The position numbers and the translations under genes were made by a program. DNA of 51,203 nt from Catenovulum agarivorans YM01 (GTDB taxonomy: Bacteria; Pseudomonadota; Gammaproteobacteria; Enterobacterales; Alteromonadaceae), in the NCBI RefSeq assembly GCF_000281085.1, contig NZ_JH767525.1:263867-315069 (forward strand), read 5' to 3'. The notes beneath the pieces were generated by a model. The model had not been told where the DNA came from. It made no database searches and saw nothing but the letters and a program-made list of their open reading frames with translations. Positions 8,378 to 17,824 of this stretch are shown here, piece by piece. Positions within the stretch are counted from its first letter, which is position 1; every line of letters starts with the position of its first letter.

Positions 8378-9442
8378 TTATGCGTTACCTTTTACTTTCA
8401 TTTTAAGTTCGGCAGCAAAATTAAGCATTCTATCAAGTGGTACTAACGCACGCTCACGTAAACTGTCATCGACAAAAATTTCGTGCTCTGATAAGTCGTC
8501 TGCGATCAACGCATTTTCAATTGCGACTAAACCATTCATCGCCATCCAAGGGCAATGCGCACAGCTACGGCAAGTTGCACCATTGCCACCAGTTGGTGCT
8601 TCAATAAATGTTTTATGTGGTGCTAACTGCTGCATTTTATAAAAAATGCCTTTGTCAGTTGCCACGATAAACATTTCGTTTTCCATGGTTTGGCTAGCTT
8701 GAATCAATTGGCTGGTTGAGCCAACTGCATCTGCAAGTTCAATAACTGAAGCTGGTGATTCAGGGTGAACTAACACAGCAGCTTGTGGATACATAGATTT
8801 AATTTCACGCAGGTGTTTAGCTTTAAATTCGTCATGGACGATACATGCGCCATTCCACTTAAGCATTTCAGCGCCGGTTTTTTGCTCTATGTACGAACCT
8901 AAGTGTTTATCTGGCCCCCAAATAATTTTGTGGCCTTCAGCATCTAAATGCTCAACAATTTCTAAAGCAATTGACGAGGTTACCACCCAATCCGCACGCG
9001 CTTTAACCGCAGCTGAAGTATTTGCATAAACAACAACAGTATGGTCTGGATGTGCATCACAAAACTCGGTGAATTCTTTCTCTGGGCAGCCTAAGTCTAA
9101 TGAGCAAGTAGCTTCTAACGTTGGCATAAATACACGTTTTTCTGGCGATAAAATTTTTGCGGTTTCACCCATAAATTTTACCCCTGCAACAATTAAGGTT
9201 TTTGCAGGATGATCACGACCAAAACGAGCCATTTCTAGTGAGTCAGAAACACAACCGCCCGTTTCTTCAGCCAGAGCTTGAATTTCAGGATCAGTATAAT
9301 AATGCGCAACTAACACAGCGTCTTTTTCAGCTAAAAGCTTTTTAATGCGCTCTTTGTACTGCGCTTTTTCTTCAATAGATAAAGGAGTTGGTTTTGCAGG
9401 AAAGTTGAACTCATATCCTGCATTTAATTCAATTTGCGACAT
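8378..9442 (-). CDS. nadA: Quinolinate synthase A
   Basis: 354 residues, full length for the long bacterial NadA. It condenses iminoaspartate with dihydroxyacetone phosphate to quinolinate, in cytoplasmic de novo NAD synthesis, using a [4Fe-4S] cluster. Visible landmarks: [51 protein letters not shown], and the C-terminal [14 protein letters not shown] carrying a cluster cysteine. The start [12 protein letters not shown] is the first sensible methionine. It is followed by phhB in the opposite transcriptional position (upstream on the minus strand), with no sign of an operon. Confidence 0.97.
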   Translation of the reverse strand: MSQIELNAGYEFNFPAKPTPLSIEEKAQYKERIKKLLAEKDAVLVAHYYTDPEIQALAEETGGCVSDSLEMARFGRDHPAKTLIVAGVKFMGETAKILSPEKRVFMPTLEATCSLDLGCPEKEFTEFCDAHPDHTVVVYANTSAAVKARADWVVTSSIALEIVEHLDAEGHKIIWGPDKHLGSYIEQKTGAEMLKWNGACIVHDEFKAKHLREIKSMYPQAAVLVHPESPASVIELADAVGSTSQLIQASQTMENEMFIVATDKGIFYKMQQLAPHKTFIEAPTGGNGATCRSCAHCPWMAMNGLVAIENALIADDLSEHEIFVDDSLRERALVPLDRMLNFAAELKMKVKGNA

Positions 9443-9484
9443 GTGACTTGATAAAATTGTATAAAAACTATCGCGAATTATACG

Positions 9485-9835
9485 CTATTTGCTCAAGCTT
9501 GGGTATATTGCATCTGTTTTCGCAGCGCAAATAAAATCATTTTTATGTAAGCCTTTGATCTTATGCGTCCACCAGCTGACAGTCACTCGCCCCCACTCGG
9601 TTAATAACGCTGGGTGATGGCCCATTGATTCGGCCAGCTCCCCAACCTTATTAGTAAAGGCTAATGCATTAACAAAATTATTAAACTGATAAGTTCGAGT
9701 TAACCTGTCAATACTATCCACATTAACGATTTGCCAATCGGTTAATTGTGGCAACCACTGAGCAATTTCTTCAGTTGTTGCCAAAGGGGCGCCTACACGA
9801 CACGCTTCGCAGCTTTGTTCGGTTAAATTGGCCAT
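9485..9835 (-). CDS. phhB: Pterin-4a-carbinolamine dehydratase
   Basis: About 116 residues, typical size. It dehydrates 4a-hydroxytetrahydropterin, recycling the cofactor of aromatic amino acid hydroxylases. The signature ESMGHHPALLTEWGRVTVSW contains the catalytic histidine pair, and the C-terminal THKIKGLHKNDF is family-typical. The ATG at 9835 is preferred over one at 9841 because AAGGA lies six bases before it. No phenylalanine hydroxylase gene is next to it here. Confidence 0.94.
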   Translation of the reverse strand: MANLTEQSCEACRVGAPLATTEEIAQWLPQLTDWQIVNVDSIDRLTRTYQFNNFVNALAFTNKVGELAESMGHHPALLTEWGRVTVSWWTHKIKGLHKNDFICAAKTDAIYPSLSK

Positions 9836-9880
9836 GATCATTCCTTATGTAAATATTAAACAAGCGGTTTGGGTATTTAA

Positions 9881-10288
9881 TTATAGCTTATTAATTTCCC
9901 TTTCTACCCTGTAGCGCTCGCTTGTAGCATATTTTTCTAACCGGCGAACCCTTTGCTCCAAACGGTCAAAAACATCCCCCAAATGAGCGAGTACCTGTTT
10001 TGGCGGTTGTCCGGCCTGCCAAACATTTTGTTTAATATCAAAATGGTAGTTGTCGCGTGTACTAGTATCGTACACGCGTCCAGACTTTACCTTGTCATTT
10101 CTCTCTAATATTAACCAAGCAGCAATATAGACAAACAATATAAAGCTAAATGAAAAAATTAATGCGCCAAAGGTAATTAATCTGACAACCCAAGTTTCTA
10201 ACGAAAAATACTTTGCGATACCCGCGCATACACCGGCGATTCGACCATTAGCAACATCGCGAGTTAACTTTCTATCTTCCGATTTCAT
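9881..10288 (-). CDS. pspC: Phage shock protein C
   Basis: Inner-membrane sensor of the phage shock response. The PspC domain reads KLTRDVANGRIAGVCAGIAK, followed by one membrane segment (FGALIFSFSFILFVYIAAWLI), with a cytoplasmic coiled tail (VFDRLEQRVRRLEKY). I place the start at 10288, in a TAATG overlap with the pspB stop, where GGAGG lies eight bases upstream; this gives about 135 residues. It is last in pspABC. With PspB it recruits PspA to the membrane and so frees PspF. Confidence 0.94.
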   Translation of the reverse strand: MKSEDRKLTRDVANGRIAGVCAGIAKYFSLETWVVRLITFGALIFSFSFILFVYIAAWLILERNDKVKSGRVYDTSTRDNYHFDIKQNVWQAGQPPKQVLAHLGDVFDRLEQRVRRLEKYATSERYRVEREINKL

Positions 10289-10521
10289 TATTTTTGCCTC
10301 CAATTTGGTGACTCAACATCTAAGATTTTTTCTAAAACTTCAATCCTATCGGCCATGCGCTCAGCAGTTCGAGACAACTCTATCAACTGAGTTTGTTCGC
10401 GTTCGGTCAGTCCTTGGTTCATTTGTTTCTTGCTGCGGTAACTTAAAATTAGCCAAATTGGCGCAACAAATATCATGAATAAAATGATAGGGGTTACCAG
10501 CAACGCGACAATTTCTTTCAT
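10288..10521 (-). CDS. pspB: Phage shock protein B
   Basis: 77 residues: an N-terminal membrane segment (IVALLVTPIILFMIFVAPIW), a basic turn (SYRSKKQ), then an acidic coiled coil (QLIELSRTAERMADRIEVLE). Length and layout match PspB. It lies 12 bp after pspA, and its stop overlaps the pspC start. It acts with PspC as the signal-transducing pair of the envelope stress response. Confidence 0.95.
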   Translation of the reverse strand: MKEIVALLVTPIILFMIFVAPIWLILSYRSKKQMNQGLTEREQTQLIELSRTAERMADRIEVLEKILDVESPNWRQK

Positions 10522-10533
10522 GACAAAAATTCC

Positions 10534-11205
10534 TTACTCTTGATCTTGTTTAGATTTCACTTTTGCTTTTAATTGCGCTAATTCATCGTCTAAAGCTTCT
10601 TGTGCAACTAAGTCATCGAATTCAGCTTTAAGATTTTTGCCAGCCAAATCGTAACTATCGGCTTCAGCTTCAATGTCACCTATTTTGCGTTCATAAGCGT
10701 CAAATCTGTCTAACGAGTTGCGCACCTTTTCAGCATCCAGTTGACGTTTAACACTAACACGTGCACTAACAGTTTCGTGTTTCATAATTAATGCTTTTTG
10801 ACGTGCTTTAGCGTCGGTTAACTTATCTTGCAGTTGCTGTATTTCAGACTGTAATTTATTTAACTGCTCATCCAACAATGCAACTTCTGAAGCCATTAGC
10901 GCTTCTTGATCTGAGATACGCTTTTTCTCTAACAATGCGGCACGAGCCAGATCTTCTCTATCTTTGCTAATGGCTAACTCAGCTTTTTCTTGCCATTCTT
11001 GTTGTTGCAACTGCAAACGTTGTAAACGGCGGGCTAAATCTTTTTTATCCGCTAAAACCTTTGCTGAGTTAGAACGTACCTCAACTAAAGTATCTTCCAT
11101 TTCTTGAATGATTAAACGAACCATTTTGGCAGGATCTTCAGCTTTATCTAACAAAGCATTGATATTTGAATTAACAATATCGGCAAATCTTGAAAAAATA
11201 CCCAT
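10534..11205 (-). CDS. pspA: Phage shock protein A
   Basis: About 223 residues, almost all coiled coil, starting MGIFSRFADIVNSNINALLD, the amphipathic helix that binds stressed membranes. An in-frame ATG upstream at 11244 is rejected because AGAGG precedes the 11205 ATG at the right distance and MGIFSRF is the family start. PspA binds and inhibits PspF when the membrane is intact and forms membrane-supporting scaffolds under proton leakage. It heads pspABC, divergent from pspF. Confidence 0.96.
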   Translation of the reverse strand: MGIFSRFADIVNSNINALLDKAEDPAKMVRLIIQEMEDTLVEVRSNSAKVLADKKDLARRLQRLQLQQQEWQEKAELAISKDREDLARAALLEKKRISDQEALMASEVALLDEQLNKLQSEIQQLQDKLTDAKARQKALIMKHETVSARVSVKRQLDAEKVRNSLDRFDAYERKIGDIEAEADSYDLAGKNLKAEFDDLVAQEALDDELAQLKAKVKSKQDQE

Positions 11206-11436
11206 AAATAACCTCTCTAATTTCGGTTGTATCCGATAATACATTGTAAAATATTCAATTCCCTTTCCGATTCCCCTACCTAAACCTCAATTCCCTCAAG
11301 ATTTGAGTTTATATAAACAAACATCATGCCAAAACATCAAGCCATTGATCTATATTAACTTTATTTAATTCTAGTAATTTCACTACTTTAGGAACATAAT
11401 CAATTACACCAAAAGTTGAGGAAATAGACCAACACT

Positions 11437-12456
11437 ATGGCAAAAGTTCAACAAAACCTGATTGGCCAGTCAAATGCCTTTTTAGCCATGATTGAGCAAA
11501 TATCCCAACTCGCGCCATTAAACAAACCTGTATTGGTTATCGGTGAACGTGGTACAGGTAAAGAGCTAGTGGCTGAGCGCTTGCACTATTTGTCATCACG
11601 TTGGGACGGCGAGTTTTTAAAACTCAATTGTGCTGCGATAAACGAAAATTTATTAGAAAGTGAGTTATTTGGCCACGAATCAGGGGCTTTTACCGGCGCA
11701 AACAAAAAACATGCAGGCCGTTTTGAACGCGCTCATGGTGGTAGTTTATTTTTAGACGAGTTAGCTAATTCTTCACTTATGGTGCAAGAAAAACTCTTGA
11801 GAGTGATTGAATACGGTGAATTTGAACGCGTTGGTGGTAGCCAAACCAATAAAACCGACGTTAGGTTAATTGCCGCAACCAATGAAGATTTACCCAGTTT
11901 AGCCGAACAAGGTAAATTCAGAGCTGATTTGTTAGACCGCTTAGCTTTTGATGTAATTACTATTCCACCACTAAGAGAGCGCAAAGAAGATATTTTACTC
12001 TTGGCTGAACATTTTGCCGTAAATATGGCACAAGAGCTTAGTCACTCACATTTTCCCGGTTTTAGCAAAGCAGCGCGCATCGCTTTGTTGGATTATCCGT
12101 GGCCAGGAAATATTCGGGAATTAAAAAATGTGGTTGAGCGCAGTGTTTACCGCAACGACTCTTTTGATAAAACACTCGACCATATTGTTTTTGATCCGTT
12201 TAAATCGCCCTATCGCCCACTGACACAGCCAGCAGCCAACGCGAAATTACCTGCAAGTGTGCAAGCGAGTGTAAATTTTCCAGTTAACTTTAAAGACAAA
12301 ACTGCAGAATATGAAATTAATCTGATAAAATCGGCATTACAAGAAGCGCGATTTAATCAAAGAAAAGCCGCAGATTTATTAGAAGTCAGTTATCACCAAT
12401 TGCGCGGTTATTTAAAAAAATATCAATTACTGGAAACACTTCGAAATGATGAATAA
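11437..12456 (+). CDS. pspF: Sigma-54 activator of the psp operon
   Basis: 339 residues with no N-terminal receiver domain, as expected for PspF. AAA+ landmarks: Walker A GERGTGKE, the sigma-54 contact loop GAFTGA, Walker B GGSLFLDELA and the R-finger area PLRERKEDIL. A Fis-type helix-turn-helix ends the protein (NQRKAADLLEVSYHQLRGYLKKY). It activates pspABC transcription and is held by PspA. It overlaps the start of sapA by about 10 bases, so it may be co-transcribed with sapABCDF. Confidence 0.96.
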   Translation: MAKVQQNLIGQSNAFLAMIEQISQLAPLNKPVLVIGERGTGKELVAERLHYLSSRWDGEFLKLNCAAINENLLESELFGHESGAFTGANKKHAGRFERAHGGSLFLDELANSSLMVQEKLLRVIEYGEFERVGGSQTNKTDVRLIAATNEDLPSLAEQGKFRADLLDRLAFDVITIPPLRERKEDILLLAEHFAVNMAQELSHSHFPGFSKAARIALLDYPWPGNIRELKNVVERSVYRNDSFDKTLDHIVFDPFKSPYRPLTQPAANAKLPASVQASVNFPVNFKDKTAEYEINLIKSALQEARFNQRKAADLLEVSYHQLRGYLKKYQLLETLRNDE

Positions 12457-14059
12457 CTTAACCAAACTTTGGTTAATCTCTAGTGTTTTAACAATGTTTT
12501 GTAGCGGGTGCGAACAAATACAGGATGATAGACTGAAAAATGGTCTTATCTATTGCTCTGAAGGTAACCCCGAAAACTTTAATCCACAAACCACTACGTC
12601 ACGTATTACCTTAGACGCCAGCGTTCATCAAATTTACGACCGTTTAATTGAAAAAAGTGTTTCGTCTGATCAATTGGCCCCAGCTCTCGCTGAATCTTGG
12701 CAAGTGAGTGATGACGGAAAAACCATTGATATTTTTTTACGCCAAGGGGTTAAATTTCATCAAACCCGCTACTTTATCCCGAGTCGAGAATTAAACGCGG
12801 ATGATGTTTTGTTTACGTTTAACCGCTGGCGTTTAAATACACATCCATTTTTTGCCAGTGCCGACAGCTATCCACATATGCAAAGTTATCAGCTTGAATT
12901 GCTGATTGATGATATCGAAAAAGTTTCGTCGCATCATGTTCGCTTTAAGCTAAACCAAGCCAATACAGATTTTTTGTCACAACTTGCCACAGATTATATG
13001 ATTATTTTGTCGGCTGAATACGCCGCCAAACTCGATTTACAAGATGCAAACAACCTACTAGATAACTACCCTATTGGCACAGGCCCCTTTTATTTCGAAG
13101 ACTTTGTTAAAGATGAATACATTCGCTACAAAGCTCATCCTGACTATTGGCAAGGTAAAGCCAAGATTGACCACTTGGTTTACGATATCACCCCACAAAG
13201 TTCTAACCGCTTAGCAAAACTCATTACCGGCGAGTGTGATGTGGTCGCTCATCCAGTAGCAAGTGAGATGGAGGTATTACAAGACAGGCCGGGTATTACC
13301 TTGCAGTCAAAAAGTGCTGATAACATTGCATTTTGGGCATTTAATACCTTAAAACCACCATTTAACAAAAGTGAAGTTAGGCGTGCGTTAGCCAAAGCAT
13401 TAGACCGTCAAACCATTTATAAAACCATTTATTATGGTATGGCTTTTCCAGCTAACTCTTTATTGCCACCAAGCTCGTGGGCTTATAATTCGAATATCCC
13501 AGCAATTAACTACAACCCAGAACAAGCCAAAAGAGAATTAAGAGCAGCTGGTATAGCTGAAGGCTTTAAAATGCAAATTTGGAGCGCACAAATTGAGCGT
13601 GAATATAATCCTAATTCTTTAAAAATGGCCGAGTTAATTAAAGCCAACTTAGCCGAAGTTGGTATAGCAGTTGAAATTGTTGAGTTTGAATGGAGTACAT
13701 TGCGCAAAAAACTGATGGATTATGCGCATGATTCTGTGCTTATTGGCTGGACACCTGATATGGCCACACCAGACAATTATTTGATCCCGACCTTGAGCTG
13801 CGCTGCTGCCGTTATTGGCAGCAACAGAGCTGCTTGGTGTAACCCTTATTTTGATAATTTATTGGCAAACGCAGCCGCGGCAACTGATTATAGCCGCCGC
13901 AAAGATAATTTAATGCAAGCACAAAGTTTGTTATCACAAGAAATGCCAGTTGTACCGATTGCTCATTCTCTCAGCTTTTTGGCTAAACAAGACAATGTCG
14001 TCAATGTAAAATTTCAACCGTATTCAGCTATATCGTTTAAACATGCGGAGAAGTTTTAA
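12446..14059 (+). CDS. sapA: Peptide ABC transporter substrate-binding lipoprotein
   Basis: 537 residues, family 5 extracellular solute-binding protein. The N-terminus is a lipoprotein signal (LWLISSVLTMFCSGC), so it should be anchored by the cysteine. DDVLFTFNRW and YPIGTGPFYFEDFVKDEYIR are typical of the Opp/Dpp/Sap binding proteins. First gene of the sap set, overlapping pspF, and its TAA overlaps the sapB start (TAATG). SapA is linked in enterics to peptide import and antimicrobial-peptide resistance; substrate here is not known. A second ATG at 12449 is equally possible. Confidence 0.9.
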   Translation: MMNNLTKLWLISSVLTMFCSGCEQIQDDRLKNGLIYCSEGNPENFNPQTTTSRITLDASVHQIYDRLIEKSVSSDQLAPALAESWQVSDDGKTIDIFLRQGVKFHQTRYFIPSRELNADDVLFTFNRWRLNTHPFFASADSYPHMQSYQLELLIDDIEKVSSHHVRFKLNQANTDFLSQLATDYMIILSAEYAAKLDLQDANNLLDNYPIGTGPFYFEDFVKDEYIRYKAHPDYWQGKAKIDHLVYDITPQSSNRLAKLITGECDVVAHPVASEMEVLQDRPGITLQSKSADNIAFWAFNTLKPPFNKSEVRRALAKALDRQTIYKTIYYGMAFPANSLLPPSSWAYNSNIPAINYNPEQAKRELRAAGIAEGFKMQIWSAQIEREYNPNSLKMAELIKANLAEVGIAVEIVEFEWSTLRKKLMDYAHDSVLIGWTPDMATPDNYLIPTLSCAAAVIGSNRAAWCNPYFDNLLANAAAATDYSRRKDNLMQAQSLLSQEMPVVPIAHSLSFLAKQDNVVNVKFQPYSAISFKHAEKF

Positions 14060-15084
14060 TGTTTATTTATTTAGTTAAACGCCTCAACTTGTTAATAACG
14101 ACATTATTTTTATTGAGCTTGCTGTCTTTTTCTTTGGGTCACTTATTCCCTGGCGATCCTGTTATAAACTTTACCGGACAACAAAGTTTAACTTACGAAG
14201 AGTATGCCGACATCCGCCAAGTTCTTGCGTTAGACGACTCTTATTTTATGCAATATCTAGCCTATCTCGACCGCGTATTCTCTGGTGACTTTGGTTTGTC
14301 ATTTACTTCGCAAAGTGAAGTCATTAGAGACTTTGTCCGAATTTTTCCAGCGTCGGCCGAGCTGAGTTTTTACGCTTTGGTCGTTACTATGTTAGTGGGT
14401 TTACCTTTAGGCCTTTGGGCTGGTGTTAAACGCAATTCATTGATTGATAAAATAATCTTCTCAGCTTCAGCTATAGCTAACTCAATCCCAATTTTCTGGT
14501 TGGGTTTACTGTTTATTTTGGTCTTTTCACTCAACCTTGCTTGGTTACCCATTTCTGGCCGACTCAACTTGCTTTATGATATTCCATATATTAGTGGCGT
14601 ATTATTGATAGACATTGCATTAAGCGACTTCGATAACAAGTGGCCTATCTATCAAGATGCGCTGCGACATTTGATTTTACCAACCGTCACACTCGCAACA
14701 CTACCGACAACCTTATTAATTGGCATGATGCGTACCAACGTAATTAGCGTTATGGATAGCCAATACATCAAAGCTGCACGTACCAAAGGCATCAGTTTAT
14801 ATCAAATTGTCCGACGTCATGTATTGCGTAATGCGCTGTTACCTATTATTCCGCAGTTTGGTTTGTTGTTTAATACCTTGATGACAAGCACTATGATAAC
14901 TGAGATTATTTTCTCATGGCCGGGCATTGGCCATTGGTTATTGGAAGCAATTTATCAACGAGATTATCCTGTTATTCAGGCATCTTTGTTATTGGTTTCG
15001 TCATTTATGATTTTAATCAACGTGTTGGCAGATATCATTCATACCTTGGTCAATCCTTTGGTAAGGAAAGAATTAAATGGCTAG
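14059..15084 (+). CDS. sapB: Peptide ABC transporter permease SapB
   Basis: 341-residue inner-membrane permease of the DppB/OppB type. The N-terminus MFIYLVKRLNLLITTLFLL leads into the first segment; about six membrane helices follow. The ABC-coupling loop is visible as SQYIKAARTKGISLYQIVRR with HVLRNALLP. It starts inside the sapA stop and overlaps sapC by 8 bases, so it is translated as part of the operon. Confidence 0.93.
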   Translation: MFIYLVKRLNLLITTLFLLSLLSFSLGHLFPGDPVINFTGQQSLTYEEYADIRQVLALDDSYFMQYLAYLDRVFSGDFGLSFTSQSEVIRDFVRIFPASAELSFYALVVTMLVGLPLGLWAGVKRNSLIDKIIFSASAIANSIPIFWLGLLFILVFSLNLAWLPISGRLNLLYDIPYISGVLLIDIALSDFDNKWPIYQDALRHLILPTVTLATLPTTLLIGMMRTNVISVMDSQYIKAARTKGISLYQIVRRHVLRNALLPIIPQFGLLFNTLMTSTMITEIIFSWPGIGHWLLEAIYQRDYPVIQASLLLVSSFMILINVLADIIHTLVNPLVRKELNG

Positions 15085-15967
15085 TCATGATATTTACAAT
15101 GAAGTGGCACACCCAGGTCCATATATGTTGGCTTGGGGTAAATTTAAATCCGATCATGTGTCTTGGATTAGTTTTTGTATCGTATTGTTTTTTGTCGCCT
15201 TGGCCATTCTAGCACCTATTATCACGCCATATGCCCCATTAGAACAACATTCTCAAGATGTATTATTGCCACCGTCTTGGAGTAGTGCCGGTGATGTCAG
15301 ATTTATTTTAGGCACAGATGATTTAGGTCGAGATGTCTTCTCTAGGCTAGTATACGGTTGCCAAATTACCTTTGGCCTTAGTTTATTAACCGCGCTAGCT
15401 GCAATGTTAGTGGGCACTGCACTAGGTGCTTTAGCTGGTATGAGCAAAGGCGTAAGAGCAAGTATATTCAATCATTTACTCGACACCATTCTGTCGATTC
15501 CATCTTTACTGTTAGCCATAGTGATTGTTGCTGTATTGGGGCCAGGATTACCCAATACCATTTGGGCAATATTTTTGGTGTTAATTCCTTTATTTGTGCA
15601 CCGCACCCGCCAAGCAATTCAAGCAGAACTTAAAAAAGAATATGTTACAGCGGCGCGATTAGATGGGGCGAATAATTGGCAAATCTTATTTCGTTCAATT
15701 TTCCCAAATATAGTCGAAAGTATTATTTTGCAGTATACATTCGCGGTATCGGCAGCTATGTTAGATATAGCAGCGCTCGGTTTTTTGGGTCTAGGTGCAC
15801 AGCAAGGTTCACCAGAATGGGGCGCTATGTTAGTTGCCAGTATTGACTTAATTTACCGAGCTTCGTGGTTAACTATGTTGCCGGGGATTACCATGTTTTT
15901 ATGTTTGTTGTCGGTTAACGCAGTTGGGCATGGTTTGCGCAACGCGTTAAAACAACGGAGCGAATAA
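15077..15967 (+). CDS. sapC: Peptide ABC transporter permease SapC
   Basis: 296-residue DppC-type permease. One N-terminal membrane helix (SFCIVLFFVALAILAPIITP), then the LGTDDLGRDVFSRLVYG segment that is standard for this family, then five more helices with the coupling loop KKEYVTAARLDGANNWQILF. Its stop overlaps the sapD start (TAATG). Pairs with SapB to form the membrane channel. Confidence 0.93.
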   Translation: MASHDIYNEVAHPGPYMLAWGKFKSDHVSWISFCIVLFFVALAILAPIITPYAPLEQHSQDVLLPPSWSSAGDVRFILGTDDLGRDVFSRLVYGCQITFGLSLLTALAAMLVGTALGALAGMSKGVRASIFNHLLDTILSIPSLLLAIVIVAVLGPGLPNTIWAIFLVLIPLFVHRTRQAIQAELKKEYVTAARLDGANNWQILFRSIFPNIVESIILQYTFAVSAAMLDIAALGFLGLGAQQGSPEWGAMLVASIDLIYRASWLTMLPGITMFLCLLSVNAVGHGLRNALKQRSE

Positions 15968-16950
15968 TGCTATTAGATGTTAGAAACCTAACCGTGTCGT
16001 TAAAATCAGACAACGTCAAGGTGAACGCTATTGATAAAATGAGTTTATCTATGCGTGATGGCACTATTCATGGGTTAGTTGGTGAATCTGGCTCTGGTAA
16101 GTCGTTATTTGCGCGTGCATTAACCGCAACCTTATCAGACAAATGGGAAGTCAAAGCTGATCGTATGTTTTGGCGTGGGCAAGATTTGCTGAAATTGTCT
16201 ACTGAACAACGTGATCAGATAATCCATAAAGATATAGCAATGATTTTCCAAGAGCCTGGGCATTGTTTAGATCCGACCGCAACCATAGGTGAACAATTAA
16301 GCGAAGTTGTACCTGCCAGCGAATGCAAAGGTTCATTTTGGCAAAGACGCAGACTACGGATTGAATATATTCATCAACTGCTCAAACGAGTTGGGATCAA
16401 ACGATATCAACAATGTTTTGATAGCTATCCACACGAATTGTCAGAAGGTTTATGCCAAAAAGTCATGATCGCCATGGCCATTTCACGCAACCCCAAATTG
16501 CTGGTTGCAGATGAACCAACAGATGCGATGGAAAGCACAACCAAAATTCAAATACTGCGTTTATTGCACAAATTGAATGAAAGCAAAGACATGTCTGTGT
16601 TATTAATCACCCATGATTTAGATGCTGTTACCCAGTTTGCTGACGACATAACTATTTTGTACAGTGGTCAGAGTGTTGAATCTGCAGCAACTAAAGATTT
16701 AATTCGTCGACCTTTTCATCCATACACTGAGGTGTTGTTTAATACTGTGCCTAGATTAGGGGGCAACTTAACCCCTAAATCCCGTTTACAAGCACTACCC
16801 GGCTCAACACCACCTTTGCAGCATTTACCTATTGGCTGTCGACTAGGGCCACGCTGCTTACGCGCGCAAAAAGAGTGTGTGGTGACCCCCAAAAGCATAA
16901 AACTTAAAGGCCATGTGTTTAGTTGCCATTACCCGATAAATATTGAGTAG
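15967..16950 (+). CDS. sapD: Peptide ABC transporter ATPase SapD
   Basis: 327 residues. Walker A GESGSGKS, the Q-loop in AMIFQEPG, an ABC signature degenerate to LSEGLCQK, Walker B LLVADEPTDA, and the H-loop LLITHDLDAV. The C-terminal oligopeptide-transporter domain has a cysteine cluster typical of this group (GCRLGPRCLRAQKECV, then FSCHYP). The catalytic glutamate is intact, unlike the partner SapF. Confidence 0.93.
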   Translation: MLLDVRNLTVSLKSDNVKVNAIDKMSLSMRDGTIHGLVGESGSGKSLFARALTATLSDKWEVKADRMFWRGQDLLKLSTEQRDQIIHKDIAMIFQEPGHCLDPTATIGEQLSEVVPASECKGSFWQRRRLRIEYIHQLLKRVGIKRYQQCFDSYPHELSEGLCQKVMIAMAISRNPKLLVADEPTDAMESTTKIQILRLLHKLNESKDMSVLLITHDLDAVTQFADDITILYSGQSVESAATKDLIRRPFHPYTEVLFNTVPRLGGNLTPKSRLQALPGSTPPLQHLPIGCRLGPRCLRAQKECVVTPKSIKLKGHVFSCHYPINIE

Positions 16951-16953
16951 AGC

Positions 16954-17739
16954 ATGTCAGTTTTATTAGAAGTAAACGATTTATCCAAAACCTACCACAA
17001 ACGGATTTTGCCATGGAAATCAACCACAGTGACAGCTCTAGAAAAAGTGAGCTTTTCGCTGAATGCCTACGAAACCCTGGCAATTATTGGTGAAACTGGC
17101 TCGGGAAAATCCACATTAGCTAAATTACTGACTGGGGTTGAAAGCCCAACATCTGGAGAAATAATCTTAAATGGTAAAGTGCTCCAAGACGGTGATAATA
17201 CCACCCGCTGTCAGCACATACGCATGATTTATCAAGATCCAGCTACATCACTTAATCCGAGTATTTCGATTGGCCAGATATTAGAAGAGCCGTTGAAACT
17301 CAACACTCAGTTAAACGCAACTGAGCGCCAAGAAAAAATCAAAAAAACCCTCAGCCGAGTCGGTCTATTATCTGACTATATTTGGCACTACCCGCATATG
17401 CTTTCTAGTGGGCAAAAACAACGTATTGCACTTGCTCGAGCGCTGATCCTTGATCCACAAATAATAGTCGCGGACAAACCTTTTGCCGCTATGGACCCAT
17501 CAACCCGTATTCAAATGGTTAACTTGTTTTTAGACCTACAACAAACTTTTGGTATCTCTTACGTTTTTGTTTCACACAACCTAAACATGGTCAGGCACAT
17601 CAGTGACAAGGTATTTGTCATGAACGAAGGTAAGGTGGTTGAACGGGGTAACACAGCTGATGTGTTAGCAAATCCACGCCATGTAGTGACCAAGAAATTA
17701 CTCTACTCGCAACAAATGTTATTGAGTAAAAACGGCTAA
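16954..17739 (+). CDS. sapF: Peptide ABC transporter ATPase SapF, Walker B Glu replaced by Lys
   Basis: 261 residues. Walker A GETGSGKST, Q-loop MIYQDPATSLNPS, signature LSSGQKQRIALARAL, H-loop VFVSHNLN. Walker B reads IIVADKPFAAMD: the residue after the aspartate, normally the catalytic glutamate, is lysine 175 (codon AAA at 17476-17478). The rest of the fold is intact, so the gene is not decayed. Together with a canonical SapD this suggests an asymmetric ATPase pair with one hydrolytic site impaired. It is last in sapABCDF, three bases after sapD, and followed by a terminator. Confidence 0.92.
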   Translation: MSVLLEVNDLSKTYHKRILPWKSTTVTALEKVSFSLNAYETLAIIGETGSGKSTLAKLLTGVESPTSGEIILNGKVLQDGDNTTRCQHIRMIYQDPATSLNPSISIGQILEEPLKLNTQLNATERQEKIKKTLSRVGLLSDYIWHYPHMLSSGQKQRIALARALILDPQIIVADKPFAAMDPSTRIQMVNLFLDLQQTFGISYVFVSHNLNMVRHISDKVFVMNEGKVVERGNTADVLANPRHVVTKKLLYSQQMLLSKNG

Positions 17740-17772
17740 GCAACTCAGCTATAACTTAAAGAAAAGAAAAAA

Positions 17773-17792
17773 GGCAGCCAGGCTGCCTTTTT
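17773..17792. terminator. Terminator between sapF and ppiD
   Basis: GGCAGCC and GGCTGCC form a GC-rich stem followed by TTTTT on the plus strand and preceded by an A-rich run, so it can stop transcription of both convergent genes. Confidence 0.85.
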
Positions 17793-17824
17793 GCATATTA
17801 TTTAGATATTAACGCAGCGGTTTA

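Noticed and set aside
11327-11344. Possible sigma-54 promoter for pspABC on the minus strand (TGGC...TTGGCA)
   Set aside because: The distance between the GG and GC elements is two bases longer than the strict -24/-12 spacing. A sigma-54 promoter is expected in this gap, but I cannot mark it with confidence.
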